A stretch of 64,000 bases of DNA from Rhizosphaericola mali (GTDB taxonomy: Bacteria; Bacteroidota; Bacteroidia; Chitinophagales; Chitinophagaceae), in the NCBI RefSeq assembly GCF_004337365.2, contig NZ_CP044016.1:4607109-4671108 (forward strand), written 5' to 3'. The notes below the pieces were generated by a model. The model worked only from the letters and a program-made list of their open reading frames with translations, was not told the origin of the DNA and did no database searches. The position numbers were made by a program, and so were the translations under genes. This document shows positions 51,726 through 59,087 of this stretch, piece by piece. The number at the start of each line of letters is the position of its first letter. The stretch's first letter is position 1.

Positions 51726-51780
51726 TAAATACAAAGAAAAAGCTTCCAAATCGAAAGCTTTTTCTTTGTATTTATTAAGC
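51720..51780. terminator. Bidirectional terminator with 26-bp perfect arms
   Basis: Arms 51720-51745 and 51755-51780 are exact reverse complements across a 9-nt loop. The inner stem is AAAAAGCTT / AAGCTTTTT, giving T runs on both strands. The TAA codons of both convergent genes lie inside the arms. Confidence 0.92.
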
Positions 51781-52965
51781 ATGAAATAATATTGGTTCAC
51801 TTTCTACTGCTTCATTAGAATATACAGGCATAGGTTTCTTTATTTTGATTAAGCTCATAATAAAAGCCGCAAATAGAAAAGAAATGCTCACCCAAATTAC
51901 CTGATGAATATTGGAATGTTTGATGACATATCCACTGACCATTGTTCCGATCGTAATACCAAGATTGAAAAATGAAGGCAAAAAACTATTGGAAAATTCT
52001 AATGCTTCTTTTGGTACGCCATGTACTCCACGCGTATTGCCGACAAGAAATCCCGCTGTATGTATAAATCCCCAAAATATAATGACAATTGTCATCGGAA
52101 TAAAATATCCTCCGAAAAAATAAGCTAATAACTCTACAAGAATCAATGCAATGGGGAAATAGCGAAATCCATGTTGCACATTATGGCTGATAATTTTCCC
52201 CATCAACCAATTGCCAATAATACCCGCGCTTCCAAATAAAAGTAACATCAAACTAACTTGTTTGCCATTCATTTTGGTTATCTGAGTAAAATAATCAGCC
52301 AAATAACTATAGGTGGCAAACATTCCCGAGATCATCAATAGTATATATAAATAATTTACCCAAGTCAACGGATGTTTGAGTATGGAAATATTTTTGTTGG
52401 ATGTTTTTTGTTTGGCCACAGGTGTCGATGGTACTAAAAAAAGCAAAATGATAAATGCAATTAGATTCACTGCTCCCGCGGTATAAAAAGACGCTCTCCA
52501 ATTAAATAAATCAGCAAAATAAGTAGTAATCGGAACACCTAAAACTGTCGCCACACTTAATCCTGTCATTACAACGGAAATGGCTTTGGGCGCTTCTTTT
52601 TCGGATACTTGCTTCATGGCTAACGTGAGAGCAATCGCCCAAAATGCAGGATAGAAAATAGCAGGTAAAATCCTAGAAACTAATAATACCGTAAAATTTG
52701 TTGCTAAGGCTGAGGCCAGATTTGATGCGATGAAAGTAGCCAATACTGCCAATAACATAGTTTTTCGATTGATATTTTTGGTCATTGAAGTTACGAATGG
52801 GCCACACAAAGCCACAGTTAATGCAAATCCACTTAATAACCAACCTGCTGTATCTATAGAAACATGAAAGTTCTTTGCCAAAACAGGCAAAATTCCAATA
52901 ACTCCAAATTCTGTTGTGATAACGCCGAAAACACCCAATGCAAGCGCATATATAGTTTTGTTCAT
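51775..52965 (-). CDS. MFS efflux transporter (DHA1 family)
   Basis: A 396-residue protein with 12 membrane helices. ALGVFGVITTEFGVIGILP in helix 1 and GWLLSGFALTVALCGP in helix 2 are typical of the AraJ/YdhP-type DHA1 drug and sugar efflux group; helices 4-5 contain RILPAIFYPAFWAIAL. The substrate is unknown. It lies 54 nt downstream of the arsR gene, and the gap contains an operator-like repeat, so it is likely repressed by that regulator. Confidence 0.88.
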   Translation of the reverse strand: MNKTIYALALGVFGVITTEFGVIGILPVLAKNFHVSIDTAGWLLSGFALTVALCGPFVTSMTKNINRKTMLLAVLATFIASNLASALATNFTVLLVSRILPAIFYPAFWAIALTLAMKQVSEKEAPKAISVVMTGLSVATVLGVPITTYFADLFNWRASFYTAGAVNLIAFIILLFLVPSTPVAKQKTSNKNISILKHPLTWVNYLYILLMISGMFATYSYLADYFTQITKMNGKQVSLMLLLFGSAGIIGNWLMGKIISHNVQHGFRYFPIALILVELLAYFFGGYFIPMTIVIIFWGFIHTAGFLVGNTRGVHGVPKEALEFSNSFLPSFFNLGITIGTMVSGYVIKHSNIHQVIWVSISFLFAAFIMSLIKIKKPMPVYSNEAVESEPILFHA

Positions 52966-52984
52966 TTTGTTTATTTATTGAAGT

Positions 52985-53000
52985 ATTGAAATGTTTGAAT
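52985..53000. promoter_or_regulatory. Candidate ArsR operator upstream of the MFS gene
   Basis: ATTGAAATGTTTGAAT forms an imperfect dyad around the central TG. It shares TATTGAAATGTTT (from 52984) with the stronger dyad in front of the arsR gene. Confidence 0.45.
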
Positions 53001-53019
53001 GTATTTAATAAAAAAATAA

Positions 53020-53295
53020 CTAGATCTTAAATGCATTCAAAGCCTCGATATAGGCATCTATTACTTCTTCGTTGAGAAAATATTTGAGATTACGTCCTTC
53101 TTTTTCGGAAATAAGAAGATCCGCATCGACCAATTGTTTTAAATGATGAGAGACGGAAGGTTGCGTAAGGTCGAGCGTTTCATTAATATCTGAGCAATAT
53201 ACACAGTCCTTTTTTACTTTGAACTTTTGTAAAATGGCGATTCTGTTGGTATCGCTTAACGCTTTTGATATTTTTTCAAATCTCTTGTTGTCCAT
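53020..53295 (-). CDS. ArsR family transcriptional regulator
   Basis: A 91-residue winged-helix repressor. The HTH contains LDLTQPSVSHHLKQLVDADLL, and FKVKKDCVYCSDI carries two cysteines (CVYC) near the position of the ELCVCDL metal-binding motif of classical ArsR. That makes thiol or metal sensing possible, though the spacing differs. It precedes the MFS gene on the same strand and probably controls it and itself. Confidence 0.88.
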   Translation of the reverse strand: MDNKRFEKISKALSDTNRIAILQKFKVKKDCVYCSDINETLDLTQPSVSHHLKQLVDADLLISEKEGRNLKYFLNEEVIDAYIEALNAFKI

Positions 53296-53304
53296 ACGCT
53301 ACCG

Positions 53305-53312
53305 CAAAAGTA
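53305..53312 (-). promoter_or_regulatory. -7 element of the arsR promoter
   Basis: The minus strand reads TACTTTTG, a perfect TAnnTTTG match 10 nt before the start codon. The candidate operator at 53319-53340 lies in the spacer just upstream. Confidence 0.5.
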
Positions 53313-53318
53313 TATAAA

Positions 53319-53340
53319 TATATTGAAATGTTTCGATATA
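53319..53340. promoter_or_regulatory. Candidate ArsR operator upstream of arsR
   Basis: The dyad TATATTGAAA-TG-TTTCGATATA has one mismatched pair over ten. It covers the region between the -7 and -33 positions of the arsR promoter, the usual place for autorepression, and shares its core with 52984-53000. Confidence 0.55.
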
Positions 53341-53370
53341 TTTTGTTTTGCAAAAAATCGATACTTCTTT

Positions 53371-53862
53371 CTAGTAATTACGCTCAAATTCTAAATCAAT
53401 CAGTAAATCTTTTCCGTCTGCAGCTGTGGTGGCCAGTAGATCACAACGATTATTTAAAGGATTGTCGGCATGACCTTTTACCCAATTGAATTGAATTTGA
53501 AAATTCGCTGCAATTTTTGCGTAGCGCAACCATAAGTCCTTGTTTTTCTTGCCGCCAGCAAAATTGGTTTTTATCCATTTGTCAAGCCATTTTTTGGATA
53601 CACTATCTACCACATATTTACTATCCGTAAAAATGAAAACTGGTAATGCATTGGTTTTTAAAGATTCTAAAGCAATGATTACTGCCAATAATTCCATTCT
53701 ATTATTGGTCGTCTTACGAAAACCTTGGGAAATTTCCTTTCTTAATTGTCCAAACATTAAAATGGCTCCAAATCCGCCTGGACCAGGATTACCACGAGAA
53801 GAGCCGTCTGTATATATTACTATTTTGTTGGGAGTTTCGATAATGATTGATTTTGGCGCAAT
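53371..53862 (-). CDS. rnhA: Ribonuclease HI without an ATG/GTG/TTG start
   Basis: RNase HI removes RNA from RNA-DNA hybrids. The first in-frame ATG (53757) would lose the catalytic Asp and the core strand. The same frame continues upstream through IVIYTDGSSRGNPGPGGFGAIL, the classical N-terminal motif with catalytic Asp, and stays open to a stop at 53893. Later catalytic residues are Glu in RMELLAV, Asp in FTDSKYVVD and His in KGHADNPLNNRCD. No ATG, GTG or TTG lies in the open stretch. ATT at 53860-53862 is the placed start; nearby ATT/ATC/ATA codons are equally possible. It follows purC's terminator. Confidence 0.8.
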   Translation of the reverse strand: MAPKSIIIETPNKIVIYTDGSSRGNPGPGGFGAILMFGQLRKEISQGFRKTTNNRMELLAVIIALESLKTNALPVFIFTDSKYVVDSVSKKWLDKWIKTNFAGGKKNKDLWLRYAKIAANFQIQFNWVKGHADNPLNNRCDLLATTAADGKDLLIDLEFERNY

Positions 53863-53902
53863 ATAAATAAAGAATATTTTACAAATCGGAATCTATTGAA
53901 AA

Positions 53903-53935
53903 CAAAAAATGCCAAGAACGAATCCTTGGCATTTT
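53903..53935 (-). terminator. Terminator after purC
   Basis: AAAATGCCAAG (53906-53916) pairs with CTTGGCATTTT (53925-53935) across an 8-nt loop. Read on the minus strand the stem is followed by a T run, directly downstream of purC. Confidence 0.85.
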
Positions 53936-53955
53936 CCATAAAAACCGATAAAAAT

Positions 53956-54885
53956 TTAGGCTTGCAATTTTGCTAAGCTATCAACAATTGCTTGTTTTGT
54001 TTTTTCTTCGGACCAATCTTCTGGTACAAATTGCTTTCCGATAACTTTTTCGTATAGTTCGATGTATCTTTTGCTGATTTCATTCGTTTTTTCATCAGTC
54101 ATTTCGGGTACAGTTTGACCTTCTTTTCCCATGAAATTGTTTTCAATTAACCATTCACGTACAAATTCTTTACTTAATTGTTTTTGATGTTCGCCTTTTG
54201 CTTGCCTTTCCTCAAAACCATCTGCGTAAAAATAGCGAGAGGAGTCTGGTGTATGAATTTCGTCCATTAAAATCACTTCTCCATCTAGAATGCCAAATTC
54301 ATATTTCGTATCAACCAAGATAAGGCCTTGTTTTGCTGCCAATTCTTTTCCACGTGCAAATAATTTGCGTGTGTAATCCTCCACAATTTCCCACTGTTCT
54401 GCAGAGATGAGTCCTTTTTCAATAATTTCCTCTTTCGAAATGTCTTCATCGTGTCCTTCATCCGCTTTTGTGGATGGTGTAATGATCGGTGTTGGGAAAT
54501 AATCATTTTCTTTTAATCCTTCTGGAAGCGCTACGCCACATAAGGTACGCAGACCGCTGCTATACGTACGCCAAGCGTGTCCAGTGAGGTTGCCACGAAT
54601 TACCATTTCCACTTTTAATGGTTCGCATTTAATACCCACAGCTACATTCGGAGCTGGTGTGTCTTTTAACCAATTAGGGCAAATATCTTTTGTTGCATCT
54701 AACATATATGCGGCAACTTGATTCAATACCTGTCCTTTATAAGGAATTGGTTTGGGTAAAATAACATCAAACGCAGAAATCCTGTTGGAAGCTACCATTA
54801 CAAGCCATTTGTCGGCGATGGTATACACGTCTCTTACCTTTCCTTGATAAAAAGCCGTCTGTTCGGAAAAATGAAATTGTGACAT
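53956..54885 (-). CDS. purC: Phosphoribosylaminoimidazole-succinocarboxamide synthase
   Basis: A 309-residue purine-synthesis enzyme (CAIR + aspartate + ATP to SAICAR). Start at 54885 (MSQFHFSEQ); an in-frame ATG at 54909 would lie upstream of the predicted transcription start. Motifs are [11 protein letters not shown] near the N terminus, [33 protein letters not shown], and [11 protein letters not shown] with [10 protein letters not shown]. It is a single-gene unit and its ATG is four bases past a perfect -7 element. Confidence 0.95.
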   Translation of the reverse strand: MSQFHFSEQTAFYQGKVRDVYTIADKWLVMVASNRISAFDVILPKPIPYKGQVLNQVAAYMLDATKDICPNWLKDTPAPNVAVGIKCEPLKVEMVIRGNLTGHAWRTYSSGLRTLCGVALPEGLKENDYFPTPIITPSTKADEGHDEDISKEEIIEKGLISAEQWEIVEDYTRKLFARGKELAAKQGLILVDTKYEFGILDGEVILMDEIHTPDSSRYFYADGFEERQAKGEHQKQLSKEFVREWLIENNFMGKEGQTVPEMTDEKTNEISKRYIELYEKVIGKQFVPEDWSEEKTKQAIVDSLAKLQA

Positions 54886-54889
54886 AATG

Positions 54890-54897
54890 CAAACGTA
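54890..54897 (-). promoter_or_regulatory. -7 element of purC, adjacent to the start codon
   Basis: The minus strand reads TACGTTTG (perfect TAnnTTTG), then four bases and the purC ATG at 54885. The distance equals that at the GbsR-type gene and predicts a leaderless transcript. A -33 TTG is not evident. Confidence 0.45.
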
Positions 54898-54921
54898 CAT
54901 AAAATGCAATATGACCGTGTT

Positions 54922-55093
54922 TTATTCACAGTATTTTTCTTTATAAAACTGTGTATTTGTATTGAATTATAAGGCTTATGCACATTTTTTAGAGGTTATG
55001 CACACATATGCACATATTAATTTACATTTGTACACCAAACCTATTGAAAGTCAATACACTTATACATTTCAAAGATTTCCACGATGTGGATAA
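54922..55093. promoter_or_regulatory. Cluster of DnaA boxes upstream of mraZ
   Basis: Four exact matches to the DnaA box TTATNCACA: TTATTCACA (54922-54930), TTATGCACA (54976-54984), TTATGCACA (54996-55004) and, on the other strand, TGTGGATAA (55085-55093, equal to TTATCCACA). ATATGCACA at 55006-55014 is a one-mismatch fifth. Sites two, three and five are 20 and 10 bp apart, in helical phase. This may be a DnaA-controlled dcw promoter or part of a replication origin. Confidence 0.6.
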
Positions 55094-55109
55094 AAAGCAT
55101 GTCCATTTT

Positions 55110-55140
55110 TTGGTCTGAAAGTGGGAAAAAGTGTTATTTT
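55110..55140 (+). promoter_or_regulatory. Candidate mraZ promoter
   Basis: TTG at 55110-55112, a 20-nt spacer and TTATTTTG at 55133-55140 (one mismatch to TAnnTTTG), 39 nt before the mraZ ATG. It overlaps the MraZ-box array, consistent with autorepression. Confidence 0.35.
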
Positions 55141-55144
55141 GTGG
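55118..55144 (+). promoter_or_regulatory. MraZ-box array (10-bp direct repeats)
   Basis: AAAGTGG (55118-55124), AAAGTGT (55128-55134) and TTTGTGG (55138-55144) recur every 10 bp with 3-nt spacers. This is the arrangement described for MraZ binding sites (AAAGTG[GT] or TGGGN repeats). A looser GTGAA copy follows at 55153. Confidence 0.6.
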
Positions 55145-55178
55145 TAAGAAATGTGAAAAAAGCATTATCTTTCATTTA

Positions 55179-55637
55179 ATGACAGGATTTTTAGGCGAAT
55201 ATGAAGTTTCCGTGGACGCGAAAGGTCGTTTTCTCCTTCCGGCTGGTTTTAAAAAACAGTTGGAAGGTGGGGAGATGCGTTTTGTCGTAAATAGGGGATT
55301 TGAAAAATGCCTTACACTTTATCCAATTAAAAGTTGGGAACCTGTATTTGAAAAAATCAGTCAATTAAATCAATTTGATCCGAAAGTGAGAGAGTTTCGC
55401 CGCAAGTTTTTAGGTGGTGCCACTGAGATTGAAGCGGATAGCGCAGGTAGATTATTGTTGCCTCCTTCCTTGAGAGCGTATGCTGGATTGACAAAAAATG
55501 TGGTATTAGCTTCCGATGTCAATAAAATTGAAATCTGGGATGCAGATACTTATAATAAGATGTTTGATGATTTCTCTTCTGAAGATTTCAGCGCATTGGC
55601 AAATGATGTTATGAATGAAAAAGGTGGGGAGTTATAA
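55179..55637 (+). CDS. mraZ: Division/cell wall cluster transcriptional regulator MraZ
   Basis: A 152-residue AbrB-like DNA-binding protein with two SpoVT/MraZ repeats: YEVSVDAKGRFLLPAGF (about 8-24) and TEIEADSAGRLLLPPSL in the second half, the duplicated DxxGR motif. Start at 55179 (MTGFLGEYE); an ATG at 55131 is inside the promoter and box array. It represses its own cluster in other bacteria, and the repeats just upstream fit this. Its stop overlaps the rsmH start by 1 nt. Confidence 0.93.
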   Translation: MTGFLGEYEVSVDAKGRFLLPAGFKKQLEGGEMRFVVNRGFEKCLTLYPIKSWEPVFEKISQLNQFDPKVREFRRKFLGGATEIEADSAGRLLLPPSLRAYAGLTKNVVLASDVNKIEIWDADTYNKMFDDFSSEDFSALANDVMNEKGGEL

Positions 55638-56557
55638 TGAGTGAGCAAAATATCGGTAGCGATTACCATATTCCAGTTCTTTATTATGAGACTTTAGATA
55701 TCCTAAATATCCAACCAGATGGCGTATATGTGGATTGCACATTTGGTGGTGGTGGTCATAGTAGAGGGATTTTGGAAAGATTAGGACCTGAGGGGCGTTT
55801 GGTTGCATTTGATCAAGATGCGGACGCCGCGCAAAATCTTCCCGAAGATGATCGCATATTATTTGTACCACAAAATTTCAGATATCTGAAAAGATTTCTT
55901 CGGTTAAATGGTATCAATGGTGTAGATGGGATTTTGGCGGATTTGGGTGTAAGTAGTCATCAATTTGACGAAGGAGAGCGCGGTTTTTCTATACGTTTCG
56001 ATGGGCCTTTGGATATGCGCATGGATCAAAATGGTGGGAAAAAAGCTTCGGATATTTTATTAGAATATGATGCAAAACAATTGCAAGACATGTTCAGTAA
56101 TTATGGAGAAGTTACCAATTCCAAAACTCTAGCACAGCATATTGTTCAGCATAGATCTGTAGCGGAGTTGAAGACAATTGATTCATTCAAAGGAATGTTA
56201 CAGCCAATTATTAAGGGAAATCCCAATAAATATTTGGCACAAGTATTCCAAGCTTTGAGGATTGAGGTCAATAGTGAGTTGGATGCGTTGAAAGAAATGT
56301 TAGAGCAGATTCCTTCCGTTTTAAATACAGGTGGCGTCGCAGCAATTATCACATTTCATTCTTTGGAAGATCGATTAGTAAAGATTTTTTTCAAAGAAGA
56401 AACATTCGAAGAAAAAATAGAGAATCCATTTGAGAATAGTTACAAAGAAAAAGAATTAAAGATATTAACGAAGAAACCGATCGTACCGTCACAAGACGAA
56501 TTAAAGAAAAATGCTAGAAGTAGGAGTTCTAAATTGAGAGCAGTAGAGAAATTATAA
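55637..56557 (+). CDS. rsmH: 16S rRNA (cytosine-1402-N4) methyltransferase
   Basis: A 306-residue SAM-dependent methyltransferase (MraW) acting on the 30S P-site region. The SAM loop is VDCTFGGGGHSRGIL, with HIPVLYYETLD at the start, ILADLGVSSHQFD, and FHSLEDRLVK later. Its ATG shares one base with the mraZ stop, so translation is coupled. Second gene of the dcw cluster. Confidence 0.95.
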   Translation: MSEQNIGSDYHIPVLYYETLDILNIQPDGVYVDCTFGGGGHSRGILERLGPEGRLVAFDQDADAAQNLPEDDRILFVPQNFRYLKRFLRLNGINGVDGILADLGVSSHQFDEGERGFSIRFDGPLDMRMDQNGGKKASDILLEYDAKQLQDMFSNYGEVTNSKTLAQHIVQHRSVAELKTIDSFKGMLQPIIKGNPNKYLAQVFQALRIEVNSELDALKEMLEQIPSVLNTGGVAAIITFHSLEDRLVKIFFKEETFEEKIENPFENSYKEKELKILTKKPIVPSQDELKKNARSRSSKLRAVEKL

Positions 56558-56567
56558 AAGAGGCGCA

Positions 56568-56924
56568 ATGGAAGAACAAATTACACAAGAAAAGAAAAGT
56601 GCTAAACCTTTAAGCACTTTCAAAAAGGCGGTTAATTACCAATGGGTAATGAACAACTTGGGATTCTTTTTATTCCTTGCATTTTTGGCTGTGATCTACA
56701 TCGCAAATGGTCATGTAGCAGATAAAATAATCCGAGAGACCAATACGGCAGGCTCCGAAATTAAGGAATTACAATTTGAATATAAGACTTTAAAGAGTGA
56801 GTTGATGTTTCAAACGAAGGAAGCAGAGATTATAAAAGCCGTTGCGCCTTTGGGATTGAAATTGAGCAGTACGCCTCCGATGAGAATCAAATTAATAGAA
56901 AAAAACAAAGAAGAACAGGAATAA
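56568..56924 (+). CDS. ftsL: FtsL-like division protein
   Basis: A 118-residue bitopic protein: a cytoplasmic tail of about 30 residues, one membrane helix (about 32-50, GFFLFLAFLAVIYIANGH) and a short coiled coil (about 60-90, IKELQFEYKTLKSELM). Layout, size and place between rsmH and ftsI fit FtsL, part of the FtsQLB divisome complex, although primary sequence is weakly conserved. Confidence 0.75.
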   Translation: MEEQITQEKKSAKPLSTFKKAVNYQWVMNNLGFFLFLAFLAVIYIANGHVADKIIRETNTAGSEIKELQFEYKTLKSELMFQTKEAEIIKAVAPLGLKLSSTPPMRIKLIEKNKEEQE

Positions 56925-56951
56925 CACTATTCACTAGAATAGTTGATCAAT

Positions 56952-59078
56952 ATGGAAATAAAAAAGGACATACTTTGGCGAGTTTACCTATGCTATATCG
57001 TAGTAATAGGTTTCTGTGTATTCATACTCGTGAAAGCCTTTATTATACAACAAGTACAAGGAAAATATTGGGAAAGTATGAGTGATAGTTTACATCAAAA
57101 AATCGAATCCATAGACGCAAGTCGCGGTACTATTTATAGTGCCAATGGTCAGATGTTGAGTACCTCTATCCCTCAATTTGATATTTATATAGATTTTGGA
57201 GCGGATGGTTTGAGACAAAAAAATGGCAAACGTTTCCGTGAAAATGTGGATTCTTTGAGTATTTGTTTGGCTAATTTATTTAAAAATAAATCTGCGGCAG
57301 AGTACAAAAGGATTTTATCTACGGGTTATAGAGAACGTTCTCGCTATTTTTCTTTGGAAAGAAAAATCAGCTTTAGAGAGTATCAAGAGTTGAAAAAATT
57401 TCCACTTGTCAGACAAGGTCGCAATAAGAGTGGTTTTATCGCTGAGGTAAAAAATATTCGTTTAAATCCTTATCAATTATTGGCGTATAGAACGATTGGT
57501 TTGGATCGTGAAAATTCCCAAAAAGTAGGTTTGGAACAAACTTATGATACTGTTTTAAAAGGAAGTACTGGTAAAAGATTGGTGCGTTATATCGCTGGTG
57601 GAGTAGGTGTGCCAGTAGAAGATGGGAATGAGATCGATCCTGTGAATGGACGTGACATAGTAACCAATTTGGATACGCATATTCAAGAAATTACCGAAGA
57701 TGCTCTAATGAAAATGATGGTTGGTAATGAAGCAACCAATGGTTGTGCAATCGTCATGGAAGTGAAGACTGGCAAAGTGAGAGCTATTGCTAATCTTGGT
57801 CGCCGCCCAGATGGTAATTATTGGGAAGACTATAATTATGCATTGACACCAACAGAACCAGGTTCTACATTTAAGTTGACGACTATGTTGACTTTATTGG
57901 ATGAGCACAAGATTGCCTTAAATACCCCAGTGAATTTGGAAGGTGGAAAATGGGTAATCAATAAAAGAACGGTTTATGATAGTGAAGAACACGGTAAATA
58001 TCAAGTAACAGCCAAACAAGCATTAGAAATGAGTTCCAATGTAGGTATGGCTAAATTGACTTACGACGCATTTCACAATGAACCACAAGTGTATGTAGAT
58101 CATTTGAAACATTTACAGTTAGATAAATTAACAGGTATTGATCTTGCTGGAGAACGTCACCCGTTGATGTATAGTCCTGGTAGTAAAAATTGGAGTGCAA
58201 CGACTTTGCCGTGGATGGCATTTGGATATAATTTATTGATATCCCCTTTGCGTACTGCGATGTTATATAATGCAGTTGCCAATAATGGTAAAATGATGCA
58301 ACCTTACATAGTAGATGCTATTCAAGAAAATGGAATTGAAGTGCAAAAGTTTGAACCAAAAGTTGTGATGGATTCTCTTTCTTCTAGTTCCACTTTGAGG
58401 CAAGTGCAAGAGTGTTTGTATGGCGTATGTAATAGTCCAGAAGGTACAGGTTTTACTTTATTAAAAGGAGAACCATTTAAAGTTGCGGGTAAAACAGGTA
58501 CGGCTTTAGTAGCAAATGGTAAAAGAGGTTATGCGGATAAAGTGTATCAAGCTTCATTTGCTGGATATTTCCCTGCGGAAGATCCTCAATATACATGTGT
58601 TGTTGTTATAGTTAACAGACCGCATGCCGCAAAATTTTATGGTGCAAGTGTTGCTGGTCCAGTATTTAAAGAAATTGCAGAAAGATTGTACACGCTTTAT
58701 GTACAGCCAGAACAAGAATTAAAAGAGGATAAAAGAATTATCAGAAAAGATACATCTAACTATAAATATGAAGGTTATAATGCGGATTTCAGAACGGTGT
58801 TGAATGGTTTTCAGACACCTTATTCTGATCAAGGTAAAGATAATTTTTGGGTATCTTTTTCAAGGGCAAATGACAAAATGGTAGCGACACCATTGGCTAT
58901 TGGTAATTTGAAATCTATGCCAGATGTAACGGGTTTAAACTTGAAAGATGCCATTTATATATGCGAAAATGCTGGTTTGCATGTCAACGCATTTGGAATG
59001 GGTAAAGTAAAAGAACAATCAATAAAGATAGGTGATCCTATTGCGAAAGGTGAATTAATTAAATTAACATTAAACTAA
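56952..59078 (+). CDS. ftsI: Penicillin-binding protein, division transpeptidase with PASTA domain
   Basis: A 708-residue class B PBP from the ATG at 56952 (a TTG at 56943 is in frame). One N-terminal membrane helix (about 10-30), a dimerisation domain starting SRGTIYSANGQ, then the transpeptidase: S305-TFK, S361-SN, and K514-TG, all intact. A single C-terminal PASTA domain (about 645-708, MPDVTGLNLKDAIYICENAGL) follows. It cross-links septal peptidoglycan and partners FtsW at the end of the cluster. Confidence 0.95.
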   Translation: MEIKKDILWRVYLCYIVVIGFCVFILVKAFIIQQVQGKYWESMSDSLHQKIESIDASRGTIYSANGQMLSTSIPQFDIYIDFGADGLRQKNGKRFRENVDSLSICLANLFKNKSAAEYKRILSTGYRERSRYFSLERKISFREYQELKKFPLVRQGRNKSGFIAEVKNIRLNPYQLLAYRTIGLDRENSQKVGLEQTYDTVLKGSTGKRLVRYIAGGVGVPVEDGNEIDPVNGRDIVTNLDTHIQEITEDALMKMMVGNEATNGCAIVMEVKTGKVRAIANLGRRPDGNYWEDYNYALTPTEPGSTFKLTTMLTLLDEHKIALNTPVNLEGGKWVINKRTVYDSEEHGKYQVTAKQALEMSSNVGMAKLTYDAFHNEPQVYVDHLKHLQLDKLTGIDLAGERHPLMYSPGSKNWSATTLPWMAFGYNLLISPLRTAMLYNAVANNGKMMQPYIVDAIQENGIEVQKFEPKVVMDSLSSSSTLRQVQECLYGVCNSPEGTGFTLLKGEPFKVAGKTGTALVANGKRGYADKVYQASFAGYFPAEDPQYTCVVVIVNRPHAAKFYGASVAGPVFKEIAERLYTLYVQPEQELKEDKRIIRKDTSNYKYEGYNADFRTVLNGFQTPYSDQGKDNFWVSFSRANDKMVATPLAIGNLKSMPDVTGLNLKDAIYICENAGLHVNAFGMGKVKEQSIKIGDPIAKGELIKLTLN

Positions 59079-59087
59079 TATAATACC

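Noticed and set aside
51775..53295. An arsenic resistance operon
   Set aside because: The transporter is an MFS DHA1 protein, not ArsB/Acr3, and no arsC is present; only the regulator family name suggests arsenic.
55131..55178. Longer mraZ start
   Set aside because: It would run through the MraZ-box array and promoter, and MTGFLGEYE at 55179 is the normal N terminus.
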